Source of the DNA: Allobogoriella deserti
GTDB lineage: Bacteria > Actinomycetota > Actinomycetes > Actinomycetales > Actinomycetaceae
Length of the DNA: 64,000 nt
Reading direction: 5' to 3'
NCBI RefSeq assembly: GCF_042680605.1
Contig: NZ_JBHUEE010000008.1
Location: 124,001-188,000, forward strand
Made by a program: the position numbers and the translations under genes. A model generated the notes under the pieces. That model saw nothing but the letters and a program-made list of their open reading frames with translations. It had not been told where the DNA came from and did not search any database. How positions within the stretch are numbered: the stretch's first letter is position 1; every line of letters begins with the position of its first letter. This document shows positions 35,545 to 45,229 of this stretch, one piece after another.

Positions 35545-36650
35545 TGGTCTCCTTCCGCCGCTGGGGCAACGAGCTCTACACGGGCCGCCGCTCCTACGAC
35601 ATCGTCGGCAAACGCCGGCGTTGGTTCGTCGCCGCCGCCATCCTCGTGCTCGCCTCGCTCCTGGTGCTCGGCACGCGTGGCATCAACGCGGGGATCGAGT
35701 TCCGGGGCGGTTCACAGTTCACCGTCTCCGGTGCCGCCTCCACCGCGGAGCAGCCGGCCTACGACGCCGTCGCCGAACTCGGCGGCGAGCCACCACGCGT
35801 GTCGACCGTCGGGGACGACACCGTCCGCGTGCAGACCGAGGAGCTCTCCGACGTCGAAACCCGCGAGCTGCGCCAATCGCTGGCGGAGGCCTACGACGTC
35901 CCCGCCGAGGACGTGGCCTCCTCATTCATCGGTCCGGTGTGGGGTCAGGACGTCACCGTCCAGGCCCTCATCAGCCTCGTCGTGTTCCTGGCCCTCATCT
36001 CGATCATCCTCATCATCTACTTCCGGACCTGGACCATGGCGGTCGGCGCCCTCGGAGCGCTGCTGCACGACGTGGTCCTCACCGCCGGCATCTACGCCGC
36101 CGTCGGGTTCGAGGTCACCCCGGCCTCCGTCATCGGCCTGCTGACGATCCTCGGCTACTCCCTCTACGACACCGTGGTCGTCTTCGACAAGGTCCGCGAG
36201 AACAACCAGCACCTGTTCACGCAGGAGGCACGTACCTACAGCGAGGGCGCCAACCTCGCCATCAACCAGACGATGGTGCGCTCCATCAACACCTCGGTCA
36301 CCGGTCTCCTCCCGGTCGGGTCGATCCTCTTCGTCGGGTCGTTCCTGCTCGGTGCGGGCACCCTGCGGGACATCTCCCTCGCCCTCTTCGTCGGCATGGC
36401 CGTCTCCACGTTGTCCTCGATCTTCCTCGCCGCCCCCATCGAGGCGGCGCTGCGCGAGCGCAACGAGAAGATCGCCAAGCACACCGCCACCGTGCTGGGT
36501 AAGCGTGAACGCCGCCGGAAGGCCGATGCCGCGGCGGGGGAGGACGTCGACGTCACCGCGTCGACCGCGGACCTCACCGGTGTCGGTATCGTCGCCGGGC
36601 GCCACCTCGGGCACGCCGCCCAGCCCCGCCGCAAGAAGGGACGTCGATGA
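35544..36650 (+). CDS. secF: Protein translocase subunit SecF
   Basis: A 368-residue partner of SecD with six membrane helices. Motifs: INAGIEFRGGSQFTVSG in the first periplasmic domain, VIGLLTILGYSLYDTVVVFDKVREN, and NQTMVRSINTSVTGLLPV. The ATG at 35544 overlaps the secD stop (TGATG); a GTG three bases earlier is also possible. A basic C-terminal tail follows the last helix. It is coupled to apt by an ATGA overlap. Confidence 0.95.
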   Translation: MVSFRRWGNELYTGRRSYDIVGKRRRWFVAAAILVLASLLVLGTRGINAGIEFRGGSQFTVSGAASTAEQPAYDAVAELGGEPPRVSTVGDDTVRVQTEELSDVETRELRQSLAEAYDVPAEDVASSFIGPVWGQDVTVQALISLVVFLALISIILIIYFRTWTMAVGALGALLHDVVLTAGIYAAVGFEVTPASVIGLLTILGYSLYDTVVVFDKVRENNQHLFTQEARTYSEGANLAINQTMVRSINTSVTGLLPVGSILFVGSFLLGAGTLRDISLALFVGMAVSTLSSIFLAAPIEAALRERNEKIAKHTATVLGKRERRRKADAAAGEDVDVTASTADLTGVGIVAGRHLGHAAQPRRKKGRR

Positions 36651-37201
36651 TCACGCCCGCGCCCACCGGCTCATTCCCCACCGACCTGACCGAGCTGGTG
36701 CGCAACCACATCCGGGAGATCCCCGACTTTCCCTCGCCCGGCATCCTGTTCCGTGACATCACCCCGCTGCTCGCCGACGGTCCCGCCTTCACCGCCCTGA
36801 TCGACGGCCTCGCGGACGCCTACCGGGGCAGCGTCGACGCCGTCGCCGGGCTGGAGTCGCGCGGGTTCATCCTGGCGGCCCCGTTGGCCGCGGCGCTCGG
36901 TGTCGGCATGATCACCGTCCGCAAGTCGGGGCGGCTGCCGGGCCCGGTGATCGGCGTCGATTACGCCCTCGAGTACGGGGACGCACGGATGGAACTGCGT
37001 CCAGAGACGATCGCGGACGGCCAGCGGGTGCTCATCGTCGACGACGTGCTCGCCACCGGTGGCACCGGCGCGGCCGCCGTCGAACTCGTCCAGCGGGCCG
37101 GCGGCCAGGTGACCGGACTGGCCATGCTGCTCGAGCTGGCCGATCTCGGCGGCCGCGGCAGGTTGGAGGGACACCGGGTCGACTCGGTACTCGTGTACTG
37201 A
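36647..37201 (+). CDS. apt: Adenine phosphoribosyltransferase
   Basis: A 184-residue type I phosphoribosyltransferase for adenine salvage (adenine + PRPP to AMP). Motifs: IPDFPSPGILFRDITPLLAD, AGLESRGFILAAPLAAALG and the PRPP loop VLIVDDVLATGGTGAAAVEL. The secF-apt-rel order is conserved across many bacteria. It is coupled to secF by a 4-base overlap. Confidence 0.96.
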   Translation: MITPAPTGSFPTDLTELVRNHIREIPDFPSPGILFRDITPLLADGPAFTALIDGLADAYRGSVDAVAGLESRGFILAAPLAAALGVGMITVRKSGRLPGPVIGVDYALEYGDARMELRPETIADGQRVLIVDDVLATGGTGAAAVELVQRAGGQVTGLAMLLELADLGGRGRLEGHRVDSVLVY

Positions 37202-37212
37202 CCGATTCGCCG

Positions 37213-37218
37213 TACCAT
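37213..37218 (+). promoter_or_regulatory. -10 element of rel (leaderless)
   Basis: TACCAT ends 7 bases before the ATG at 37226, with no ribosome site. Confidence 0.6.
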
Positions 37219-37225
37219 CGAGCCA

Positions 37226-39553
37226 ATGGCGGGTGAACGAGTACCGACCACCCAGGGCGGGGCCGATGTGGCACCGAGCTCCCGGGTGCGATCACGCCTG
37301 GTCTGGCTCGGCTCCCGGGGCCACACCAACCCGCCGGCGGTCGAGCCGCTGCTGCGCGCCGTGCGCGCCAACCATCCCAAGGCCGATACCCAGCTCCTGC
37401 TGCGCGCCTACGGCGTCGCCGAGCGGGCCCACCAGGGGCAGTTGCGCAAGAGCGGCGACCCGTACATCACCCATCCCGTCGCCGTGGCGACGATCCTCGC
37501 CGAGCTCGGCATGACGCCCCCCACGCTGGCTGCGGCGCTGTTGCACGACACGGTCGAGGACACCGACTATCCGTTGTCCGAGCTGCGGCGCGAGTTCGGC
37601 GACGAGATCGCCCTGCTCGTCGACGGCGTCACCAAGCTGGACAAGGTCACCTACGGTGATGCCGCGCAGGCCGAGACGGTCCGCAAGATGGTCGTGGCGA
37701 TGGCCAAGGACATCAGGGTGCTGGTCATCAAGCTCGCCGACCGGTTGCACAACGCCCGCACCTGGAAGTACGTCTCGGCCGCCTCTGCGCAGCGCAAGGC
37801 CCGCGAGACGCTGGAGATCTACGCGCCGCTCGCGCACCGGCTCGGGATGAACACCATCAAGTGGGAGCTCGAGGACCTCTCCTTCGCCACGCTCTATCCC
37901 AAGGTCTACGACGAGATCGTCCACCTTGTCGCCGAACGGGCACCCGCACGGGACGAGTACCTCTCCACGGTGGCGCGCCAGATCGAGGACGACCTGCGCA
38001 CCGCGAAGATCAAGGGTGTGGTGACCGGTCGGCCGAAGCACTACTACTCGATCTACCAGAAGATGATCGTCCGCGGCCGCGACTTCGACGACATCTTCGA
38101 CCTCGTCGGGATCCGCGTCCTCGTGGACTCCGTCCGCGACTGCTACGCCGCGCTCGGGGCGATGCACGCCCGGTGGACGCCCTTGCCGGGGCGGTTCAAG
38201 GACTACATCGCGATGCCGAAGTTCAACCTCTACCAGTCGCTGCACACGACGGTGGTGGGACCGAACGGCAAACCGGTCGAGATCCAGATCCGCACCCACG
38301 ACATGCACCGCCGCGCCGAGTACGGCGTCGCCGCGCACTGGAAGTACAAGGAGAACCCGAACGCCAAGGGTGGCCGGGGCTCGCCGCCGCCGGCGGGCAC
38401 GGAGGAGATGGGGTGGCTGCGCCAGCTCGTCGACTGGCAGCGTGAGACCGCCGACCCGAGCGAGTTCCTCGACTCCCTGCGGTACGAGATGTCCGGCGCG
38501 CAGGTCTACGTCTTCACGCCGAAGGGCGACGTGATCTCACTACCGTCCGGCGCGACGCCGGTGGACTTCGCCTACGCCGTACACACGGAGGTGGGGCACC
38601 GCACGGTCGGCGCGCGGGTGGGCGGCAAGCTCGTCCCGCTGGACTCGGTGCTCGAGAACGGTGACACGGTCGAGGTCTTCACCTCCCGGTCCGAGGGGGC
38701 CGGGCCGAGCCGCGACTGGCTGAACTTCGTCAAGTCGCCGCGCGCCCGGAACAAGATCAAGTCCTGGTTCACCAAGGAACGGCGCGAGGAAGCCATCGAG
38801 GCCGGCAAGGGACAGCTCACCCGCGCCATGCGCAAGCAGAACCTGCCGATCCAGCGGCTGATGAATCACGAGTCGCTCTCCGCGCTCGCCACCGAGATGC
38901 GCTACGCGGACGTGGACGCCCTCTACGCCGCCATCGGCGAGAACCACATCTCCGCCGGCAACGTGGTCAGCCGCTTGGTGGACTCGGTCGGCGGCGAGTC
39001 CGGGGCCGAGGAGACGCTCGCCGAGGCGACCGTGCCGGGGGAGCAGCGCACCCCGCGGCGCACCTCGGAGAACAGTGTCGTGGTCGAGGGCATGTCGGAC
39101 ACCGACATCTGGGTCAAGCTCGCGCGGTGCTGCACACCAGTGCCCGGCGACCCGATCGTCGGATTCGTCACCCGCGGCCAGGGGGTCTCGGTGCACCGGG
39201 CCGACTGCGGCAACCTCGAGGGTCTGCGCAACCAGCCTGAGCGCATGGTCGACGTGAGCTGGGCGAAGAGCGCCCAGAGCTCGTTCCTCGTCCAGATCCA
39301 GGTCGAGGCGCTCGACCGCAACGCCCTGCTCTCCGACGTCACCCGGGTGCTCTCGGAGAACCACGTGAACATCCTGTCCGCCTCGGTCAGCACCTCCCGC
39401 GACCGGGTGGCGATCAGCAAGTTCGTCTTCGAGATGGCGGAGCCGTCCCACCTCGGCCACGTGCTCGCGGCGGTCCGCAAGATCGATGGGGTGTTCGACG
39501 CCTATCGCATCACCGGCTCCCGGGCGACCCAGCGGCCGACCGCCGAGCGGTAA
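37226..39553 (+). CDS. relA: Bifunctional (p)ppGpp synthetase/hydrolase Rel
   Basis: A 775-residue long RSH enzyme. Hydrolase: [18 protein letters not shown] and the HD in [12 protein letters not shown] (about 60-200). Synthetase: [20 protein letters not shown] with [15 protein letters not shown] and [20 protein letters not shown] (about 240-390). TGS at [21 protein letters not shown], a zinc-finger-like region [21 protein letters not shown], and a C-terminal ACT domain. Intact HD and synthetase motifs support the bifunctional type. It is predicted to be leaderless. The stop lies in the loop of a hairpin terminator. Confidence 0.96.
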   Translation: MAGERVPTTQGGADVAPSSRVRSRLVWLGSRGHTNPPAVEPLLRAVRANHPKADTQLLLRAYGVAERAHQGQLRKSGDPYITHPVAVATILAELGMTPPTLAAALLHDTVEDTDYPLSELRREFGDEIALLVDGVTKLDKVTYGDAAQAETVRKMVVAMAKDIRVLVIKLADRLHNARTWKYVSAASAQRKARETLEIYAPLAHRLGMNTIKWELEDLSFATLYPKVYDEIVHLVAERAPARDEYLSTVARQIEDDLRTAKIKGVVTGRPKHYYSIYQKMIVRGRDFDDIFDLVGIRVLVDSVRDCYAALGAMHARWTPLPGRFKDYIAMPKFNLYQSLHTTVVGPNGKPVEIQIRTHDMHRRAEYGVAAHWKYKENPNAKGGRGSPPPAGTEEMGWLRQLVDWQRETADPSEFLDSLRYEMSGAQVYVFTPKGDVISLPSGATPVDFAYAVHTEVGHRTVGARVGGKLVPLDSVLENGDTVEVFTSRSEGAGPSRDWLNFVKSPRARNKIKSWFTKERREEAIEAGKGQLTRAMRKQNLPIQRLMNHESLSALATEMRYADVDALYAAIGENHISAGNVVSRLVDSVGGESGAEETLAEATVPGEQRTPRRTSENSVVVEGMSDTDIWVKLARCCTPVPGDPIVGFVTRGQGVSVHRADCGNLEGLRNQPERMVDVSWAKSAQSSFLVQIQVEALDRNALLSDVTRVLSENHVNILSASVSTSRDRVAISKFVFEMAEPSHLGHVLAAVRKIDGVFDAYRITGSRATQRPTAER

Positions 39554-39562
39554 CGCTCGGCG
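39541..39562. terminator. Hairpin terminator containing the rel stop codon
   Basis: A perfect 9-bp stem (39541-39549 with 39554-39562) closes GTAA; the loop holds the TAA stop of rel. No T-tract follows. It lies between convergent rel and the DUF349 gene and could serve both strands. Confidence 0.65.
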
Positions 39563-39581
39563 ACCGACCGACCGCTCAGGC

Positions 39582-41105
39582 TCAGCGGCCCGCGGTCCGG
39601 CGCACCTGGTCCAGCCAGGTCCGTCGCGCCTCGAGGGCAGTCTCCGCCTCCGCGATCCGCTTCTCGTCCCCCTGGGCGCGAGCCTGGTCGAGCTCGCTCT
39701 CGAGCTGGGCGATCGCCTCGTGCAACTGCGCCGCTGCTCCCTCGGCACGGGCCTGCACCTCGGGGTCGGACTGCTTCCACTCGGCCTGCTCGGCATCGCG
39801 GACCGCCTGCTCGACCGCGCGCAGCCGGCCTTCCACCCGTTGCACGTCGCCGCGCGGGACCCGTCCGATCTGTTCCCACCGGTCCTGGATCGGGCGCAGT
39901 GCCGCACGGGCGGCACGGTGATCGGTCACCGGCAGCAGCCCCTCCGCCTGGGTGAGCAGCTCCTCCTTGGCGGCGAGGTTCTCCCGGTACTCGGCGTCGA
40001 TCTCGGCGTTCTGGGCGTTGCGGGCGTCGAAGAACACCTGCTGGGCGGCCCGGAATCGGGCCCACAGCGCGTCGTCCTCCTTACGGGCGGCACGGCCGGC
40101 AGCCTTCCATTCGTCCATGAGCTGGCGGTAGGCCGCGGTGGTCCGGCCCCAGTCCGTGGAGGAGGAGAGCTCCTCGGCACGGGCGATGAGCCGTTCCTTG
40201 ACCTCCTTGGCCGCCTTCTGCTTTGTGTCCAGCTCCGAGAAGAACTGGCGGCGGTGCCGATCGAAGGCCGTGCGCGCGTGCGAGAACCGCTTCCAGAGCT
40301 TCTCCTCCGTGCTGCGGTCGAGTCGCGGCCCGCTGCGCTGGGACTGCTTCCACTCCTCCAACAGGTCACGCAGCCGCTGGCCGGACTGCTTCCACTGGGT
40401 ACGCTGCGGGTCCTGCTCTGCGATCTGCTCCGCCTGCTCGACGATGGCCTCACGTTCGGCGACGGCACGCGCCCGGGCTGCCTCGCGCTCGGCGGCGGCC
40501 TGCCGGCGGCGTTCCTCGGCGGCCTCGGTGGCCACCTCCAGGCGCCGTCGCAGTCCATCCAGGTCGCCGACCGCGGCGGGCTGGTCCAGGGCCTCGCCGA
40601 GCGAGGCGAGGGTCTGGTCGATCTCCTTCGGCGAGAGCTGCGGCAGCCGCGTCTCGAACAGCGAGACCTGGGCCTGCAGATCGAGGAACCGAGTCACGTA
40701 CAGGTCGAGCGCCTCGTCCGGGTCCGCCCCCGTGTACTGGCCGACGACGCGATCGCCGGCCGCCTCACGCACGTAGACCGTGCCGTCGGAGTCCACCCGC
40801 CCCCACCGGGCCGCCTCCGCCGCGGCGTGCGGGTCGACCGTCGGGACCACAGCAGGCTGTGGCGCGGCGGCTGCGGCCGGGCTCGGCCGGCCGGTCGGCG
40901 GGCCGGGCTTCGGGCGGATCGATGCGGGCGTGGGGCGTCCGCCCGGTTGCGGTGCCGGCTTCGGTGCCGGTTCAGGGACCGGTTGCGGTACCGGTTCAGG
41001 GACCGGTTCAGGTGCCGGCTTCGGGGCCTCGGACGCCGGGTCGGGGGCGGGCGCGGGCTCCTGCGGCCCGTCGTCGGCGTTGTCTGGGGTCGGCTGCTCG
41101 GTCAC
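39582..41105 (-). CDS. DUF349 domain-containing protein
   Basis: A 507-residue protein. The first 80 residues are a Pro/Glu repeat (for example PEPVPEPVPQPVPEP). Then come at least three DUF349 helical repeats, recognised by W-rich units such as DLLEEWKQSQRSGPRLD, RQLMDEWKAAGRAARKEDD and PIQDRWEQIGRVPRGD, with long coiled-coil stretches rich in Ala, Glu and Arg. Function is unclear; DUF349 proteins are cytosolic and common next to rel in actinobacteria. The start is GTG at 41103-41105 with AAGGAG upstream. Confidence 0.92.
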   Translation of the reverse strand: MTEQPTPDNADDGPQEPAPAPDPASEAPKPAPEPVPEPVPQPVPEPAPKPAPQPGGRPTPASIRPKPGPPTGRPSPAAAAAPQPAVVPTVDPHAAAEAARWGRVDSDGTVYVREAAGDRVVGQYTGADPDEALDLYVTRFLDLQAQVSLFETRLPQLSPKEIDQTLASLGEALDQPAAVGDLDGLRRRLEVATEAAEERRRQAAAEREAARARAVAEREAIVEQAEQIAEQDPQRTQWKQSGQRLRDLLEEWKQSQRSGPRLDRSTEEKLWKRFSHARTAFDRHRRQFFSELDTKQKAAKEVKERLIARAEELSSSTDWGRTTAAYRQLMDEWKAAGRAARKEDDALWARFRAAQQVFFDARNAQNAEIDAEYRENLAAKEELLTQAEGLLPVTDHRAARAALRPIQDRWEQIGRVPRGDVQRVEGRLRAVEQAVRDAEQAEWKQSDPEVQARAEGAAAQLHEAIAQLESELDQARAQGDEKRIAEAETALEARRTWLDQVRRTAGR

Positions 41106-41311
41106 GGGTCGCGCTCCTTCATGACGGGGTAGGCCTGAGCCACACCGTTCTCGGTACTTCGGCCTCGCCGGTTCGAGGACCTGAGATCACCTCGCGCGCC
41201 GCCGGACGGCCGCCGGCGCGTCCCCCTGCGGACGTGACCTCGCTCTCAGTGTAGGGAACGGCCAGGTCGCACGGGAGCAGTCGGCTCGGCAGAGCCCCAC
41301 GCGCAGGCCGA

Positions 41312-41317
41312 TAACCT
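41312..41317 (+). promoter_or_regulatory. -10 element of the metallo-hydrolase gene (leaderless)
   Basis: TAACCT ends 6 bases before the ATG at 41324. The divergent region 41106-41323 holds nothing else I can name. Confidence 0.6.
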
Positions 41318-41323
41318 GCCTCC

Positions 41324-42064
41324 ATGCTGCTGCGCCGACTCACCACACCGGTGCTCGAGGAGCACTGCTACGTCCTGGCGTCCGGCCACGGCTCCCCGGC
41401 CTTGGTGATCGACCCGGGCGCCGCGACGGCACCGGCGGTACGGGACGCGCTGGCCGAGCAGGAGCTGAGTCTCGGCGCCGTCGCGTTGACCCACGGGCAC
41501 GCCGATCACGTGTGGGACGCTGCCGGGCTCGCCGGCTCGTCCCCGGTGTACATCGGCGGCCCGGACGCCCACCGGCTGGACGATCCCGCATCCGCGCTCG
41601 GCGTCCCGCTCGGGGAGATGTTCGCGGCGGCTGCCGGCACGGCGTGGGTGCGCCCGGCGCGCGTCGAGCACTGGCCGGGTGAGGTCCTGGCCGGCGAGGG
41701 GGCCGAGCTGGTGCCCGGCGTCGTCGTCCGGGCCGTGCCGGCGCCCGGGCACACCGAGGGCAGCACGCTGCTGCTGGTACGGGGCGCGATCGAGGACCCC
41801 GACGGGGCGTTGCCTGCGTCGGTCGCGGGGGAGGAGGATCTGCTGCTCGCACTGTGCGGTGATGTGATCTTCGCCGGGTCGATCGGCCGGACGGATCTTC
41901 CCGGCGGCGATGAGCGCGAGATGATCGCCACGTTGCGCACCCTCGCCACATCGCTCCCACCGTCGACGGTGCTGCTGCCGGGACACGGCCCGGCGACGGT
42001 GCTCGCGCACGAGATCACGGGTAACGCCCACGTGCGCGCGGCCATGGGCCGCTCCGGCCGCTGA
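41324..42064 (+). CDS. Metallo-beta-lactamase-fold hydrolase (glyoxalase II-like)
   Basis: A 246-residue MBL-fold enzyme. The metal motif is THGHADHVWD, with a further His in PAPGHTEGSTLLL, the bridging Asp in LCGDVIFAGSIGRTDLPGG and the last His in LLPGHGPATV. This arrangement fits the hydroxyacylglutathione-hydrolase-like group found in front of hisS in many actinobacteria, which lack glutathione, so the thioester substrate is unknown. The expected length is met. Confidence 0.92.
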   Translation: MLLRRLTTPVLEEHCYVLASGHGSPALVIDPGAATAPAVRDALAEQELSLGAVALTHGHADHVWDAAGLAGSSPVYIGGPDAHRLDDPASALGVPLGEMFAAAAGTAWVRPARVEHWPGEVLAGEGAELVPGVVVRAVPAPGHTEGSTLLLVRGAIEDPDGALPASVAGEEDLLLALCGDVIFAGSIGRTDLPGGDEREMIATLRTLATSLPPSTVLLPGHGPATVLAHEITGNAHVRAAMGRSGR

Positions 42065-42122
42065 CCGCCCGCCGGCTGGGCGAGATCGCCGTGGGGGAGC
42101 GGAGGATGCGAAGATCGGCGCC

Positions 42123-43472
42123 ATGGCACGTGCGTCATCCCTGTCCGGGTTCCCCGAGTGGCTGCCGGCCGGCCGCGTCGTCGAGCAGCATGTCCTCGAC
42201 ACGCTCCGGCGCACCTTCGAGCTGCACGGCTTCGCCGGGGTGGAGACCCGCGCCGTGGAGCCCCTCGCACAGCTCGAGCGGAAAGGCGAGACCTCGAAGG
42301 AGGTCTACCTCCTGCGCCGCCTCCAGGAGGAGCGCGAGGGGACGGGCGCCGGGGACGACCAGCTCGGCCTGCACTTCGATCTCACCGTGCCGTTCGCGCG
42401 CTACGTCCTCGAGAACGCCGGGCGCCTGACGTTCCCGTTCAAGCGCTACCAGATCCAGAAGGTCTGGCGGGGCGAGCGGCCGCAGGAGGGTCGCTTCCGC
42501 GAGTTCACCCAGGCGGACATCGACGTCGTCGGGGCCGACACGCTGCCCTTCCACTACGAGGCCGAACTCCCGCTGGTCATGGCCGAGGCGCTGGCGGCGT
42601 TGCCGATCCCGCCGGTGCGGATCTCCGTGAACAACCGGAAGGTCGCCCAGGGGTTCTATGAGGCGATCGGCCTCTCCGACGTGGACGCCGCACTGCGGAG
42701 CATCGACAAGCTCGACAAGATCGGCGAGCGCGCGGTGGCGCAGGATCTGCAGGACTCGGCCGGCGCCACCGAGGATCAGGCCCGGGCGGCCCTCGAACTC
42801 GCCGGCATCAGCGGCGGCGACGAGTCCGTGGCCGAACGCGTCCGCGCTCTCGGCCCACGCTCGGACCTGCTGGACGAGGGGCTCGAGGAGCTCGCGCGCC
42901 TGCTGCGGACCGCGGGCCAGGCCGCACCCGGCACAGTGGTTGCGGATCTGAAGATCGCGCGCGGCCTCGACTACTACACCGGGAGCGTGTACGAGACGAC
43001 GCTCGTCGGGCACGAGGGACTCGGCTCCATCTGCTCCGGCGGCCGGTACGACTCCCTCGCCTCCGACGGCCGCCGCAGCTACCCGGGGGTGGGGCTGTCG
43101 ATCGGCGTGACGCGACTGCTCTCACGCATCCTCGGCAACGAGATGGCCGAACCGACCCGAGCGGTCCCGACCGCGGTCCTCGTCGCGGTCCGGGATGAGG
43201 AGCACCGGAGCACGTCCAGCCGCGTGGCACGCGCGCTCCGGGCACGCGGAATCCCGGCCGACGTCGCACCGGACGCGGCCAAGTTCGGCAAGCAGATCCG
43301 GTTCGCGGACCGCCGCGGCATCCCGTTCGTGTGGTTCCCGGGCGAGGGCCTGGCCGACGGCGAGGTGCGCGACATCCGCTCGGGGGAGCAGGTGCCGGCC
43401 GACGCCGAGAGCTGGCGCCCGCCGGAGCCGGACCTGTGGCCCCGGGTGGTCGCGGCGGTCGAGGGCCCGTGA
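42123..43472 (+). CDS. hisS: Histidyl-tRNA synthetase
   Basis: A 449-residue class II synthetase. Motifs: LHFDLTVPFARYVLENAGR and FKRYQIQKVWRGERPQEGRFREF (motif 2), the histidine-specific ARGLDYYTGSVYETTLVG, and SICSGGRYDSL with a GVGLSIGVTRL motif 3. The C-terminal anticodon domain ends PDLWPRVVAAVEG. The ATG has GGAGG only 17 bases away and a GAAGAT hexamer at 7 bases, so initiation may be leaderless. Its stop overlaps the GTPase start (GTGA). Confidence 0.96.
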   Translation: MARASSLSGFPEWLPAGRVVEQHVLDTLRRTFELHGFAGVETRAVEPLAQLERKGETSKEVYLLRRLQEEREGTGAGDDQLGLHFDLTVPFARYVLENAGRLTFPFKRYQIQKVWRGERPQEGRFREFTQADIDVVGADTLPFHYEAELPLVMAEALAALPIPPVRISVNNRKVAQGFYEAIGLSDVDAALRSIDKLDKIGERAVAQDLQDSAGATEDQARAALELAGISGGDESVAERVRALGPRSDLLDEGLEELARLLRTAGQAAPGTVVADLKIARGLDYYTGSVYETTLVGHEGLGSICSGGRYDSLASDGRRSYPGVGLSIGVTRLLSRILGNEMAEPTRAVPTAVLVAVRDEEHRSTSSRVARALRARGIPADVAPDAAKFGKQIRFADRRGIPFVWFPGEGLADGEVRDIRSGEQVPADAESWRPPEPDLWPRVVAAVEGP

Positions 43473-45229
43473 GCCTGCCCGCCGGCACGGGGGACGCCGC
43501 TCGGGCGGTGCTGTCCGCCCTGGAGGAGTTGCGTGAGATCCTCGAGGGCCTGCGGCTGCCGCTGGACATCGAGGACGCGGCGCCGTCCCGTGCCGACCGA
43601 CGCGAGGTCCTCGACCAGCTCGGCGACTACATCATCCCGCGGTACGAACAGCTCGAGGCACCCCTCGTGTGCGTCGTCGGAGGCTCGACCGGGGCCGGGA
43701 AGTCGACCTTGGTCAACGCGCTGCTGCGGGAGCACGTCACCGCCGCCTCGGCCATCCGCCCGACCACGCGACGACCGCTCCTGGTCCATCACCCCGACGA
43801 CGAACCGTGGTTCACCGGCGAACGGATCCTGCCGGGGCTCGCTCGTGTCCATGTGGCGCCGGGCGCGCCGCCGACGTCCCCGGCGAGCGACGACGTCGCC
43901 GTCCGGGAACTCGAGCTGCGGGCCTCGGCGGCGCTCCCACCGGGATTGGCGTTGCTCGACGCGCCGGACATCGACTCCGTCGTGTCCGAGAACCGCCAAC
44001 TCGCGAACCAACTCCTGGCGGCGGCCGACCTGTGGGTGTTCGTCACGACGGCGGCGCGGTACGGCGACGCGGTGCCCTGGGCCCTGCTCACCGAGGCGGC
44101 GCACCGCCAGATCGTGGTGGCCGTGGTCCTGGACCGGGTTCCGTCCGGTGTCGCGGCGGAGGTGCGTGGGGACCTGGCCGAGCGGCTCGAGGACGAGGGG
44201 CTGAGCCGCTCGCCGCTCTTCGTGGTCGGCGAGACCGAGCTCGGCGAGGACGGCCTGCTGCCGGCCGACGACGTGGCCTCGCTGCTCGGCTGGTTGCACG
44301 GCATCGCCGCGGACGCCGGTTCCCGGGCCGCCATCGCCCGGCAGACGCTCGGAGGAGCCGTCGACGCCACCCTCGGCCGTACGACCCTGGTGGCAGACGG
44401 CGCCGAGCACCAGGCGGAGGCGTTCGTGCGGCTGGCGGGCCAGGTCGATCAGGCCTACGCCGAAGCGCACGATCGGATCATCGCGGCGACCGCCGACGGC
44501 ACCATGCTGCGCGGCGAGGTCCTCTCACGCTGGCAGGAGTTCGTCGGCACGGGTGAGTTCTTCCGGAGCGTCGAGGCGCACGTGGGGCGCATCCGTGACC
44601 GCGTGGGCAGCTTCTTCCGCGGGCGGCCGGAACCGGCCGAGCACGTCGAGGAGGCTATCGAGGCGGGTCTGCAGACGCTGCTCGTGGCGGAGAGTGAACG
44701 GGCCGCGGCGGAGGTGGACCACCGGTGGCGCCGCGAGCCCGGCGCCCGGTCGGTCCTCGCGACGGCCGGCGACGCGCTGCCGGGAGAGGACCAGGTGGCC
44801 CGGGAGGCGGCCGCCCAGGTCCGCGCCTGGCAGGACGACCTGCTCTCCATGGTCCGCGAGGAGGGGGCCGACAAGCGGATGACCGCCAGGATTCTCGCGT
44901 TCGGGGTGAACGGGCTCGGGATCGCGCTGATGGTCGTGGTCTTCGCCTCCACCGGCGGGCTGGTCGGCGCGGAGATCGCCGTGGCCGGCGGCACGGCCGT
45001 GGTGGCTCAGAAGCTGCTCGAGGCCATCTTCGGTGACGACGCCGTACGACGGATGGCGGCCACGGCACGGGAGAACCTCCATGCCCGGGCGGGGACGTTC
45101 CTCGCCGCCCAGGCCGATGTGTACCGACAGGCGCTCTCCGGGACCGGCATCGACGCCTCGGCGGCGAAACGGATCCGGACGGCCGTCTCCGCCGTGGTGG
45201 CCGCCAGACGCGCGGAGGCGGGACTGTGA
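43469..45229 (+). CDS. Dynamin-like GTPase family protein with degenerate G4 (first of pair)
   Basis: A 586-residue membrane-associated protein with a P-loop GTPase domain. G1 is VGGSTGAGKSTLVNALL (about 71-80); the G2-type threonines are in AIRPTTRRPLL; G3 reads LLDAPDIDSV, so the expected DxxG has Asp in place of Gly. At the G4 position the strand ends VAVVLDRVPSG, lacking N/TKxD. A helical stalk follows, then a hydrophobic hairpin (about 474-510, ILAFGVNGLGIALMVVVFAS and VGAEIAVAGGTAVVA) that could be a membrane paddle. It is coupled to hisS upstream and to the second GTPase downstream by 4-base overlaps. The role is unknown; membrane remodelling is a guess. Confidence 0.8.
   Translation: MSLPAGTGDAARAVLSALEELREILEGLRLPLDIEDAAPSRADRREVLDQLGDYIIPRYEQLEAPLVCVVGGSTGAGKSTLVNALLREHVTAASAIRPTTRRPLLVHHPDDEPWFTGERILPGLARVHVAPGAPPTSPASDDVAVRELELRASAALPPGLALLDAPDIDSVVSENRQLANQLLAAADLWVFVTTAARYGDAVPWALLTEAAHRQIVVAVVLDRVPSGVAAEVRGDLAERLEDEGLSRSPLFVVGETELGEDGLLPADDVASLLGWLHGIAADAGSRAAIARQTLGGAVDATLGRTTLVADGAEHQAEAFVRLAGQVDQAYAEAHDRIIAATADGTMLRGEVLSRWQEFVGTGEFFRSVEAHVGRIRDRVGSFFRGRPEPAEHVEEAIEAGLQTLLVAESERAAAEVDHRWRREPGARSVLATAGDALPGEDQVAREAAAQVRAWQDDLLSMVREEGADKRMTARILAFGVNGLGIALMVVVFASTGGLVGAEIAVAGGTAVVAQKLLEAIFGDDAVRRMAATARENLHARAGTFLAAQADVYRQALSGTGIDASAAKRIRTAVSAVVAARRAEAGL

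Noticed and set aside
39562..39575. ACCG tandem repeat after the rel terminator
   Set aside because: About three units only, in a region rich in such tetramers, so not distinct from background.
40859..41105. Repetitive tract at the start of the DUF349 gene
   Set aside because: It simply encodes a Pro/Glu-rich linker; the repeats are imperfect, codon-phased and unrelated to the treZ/yebC element.
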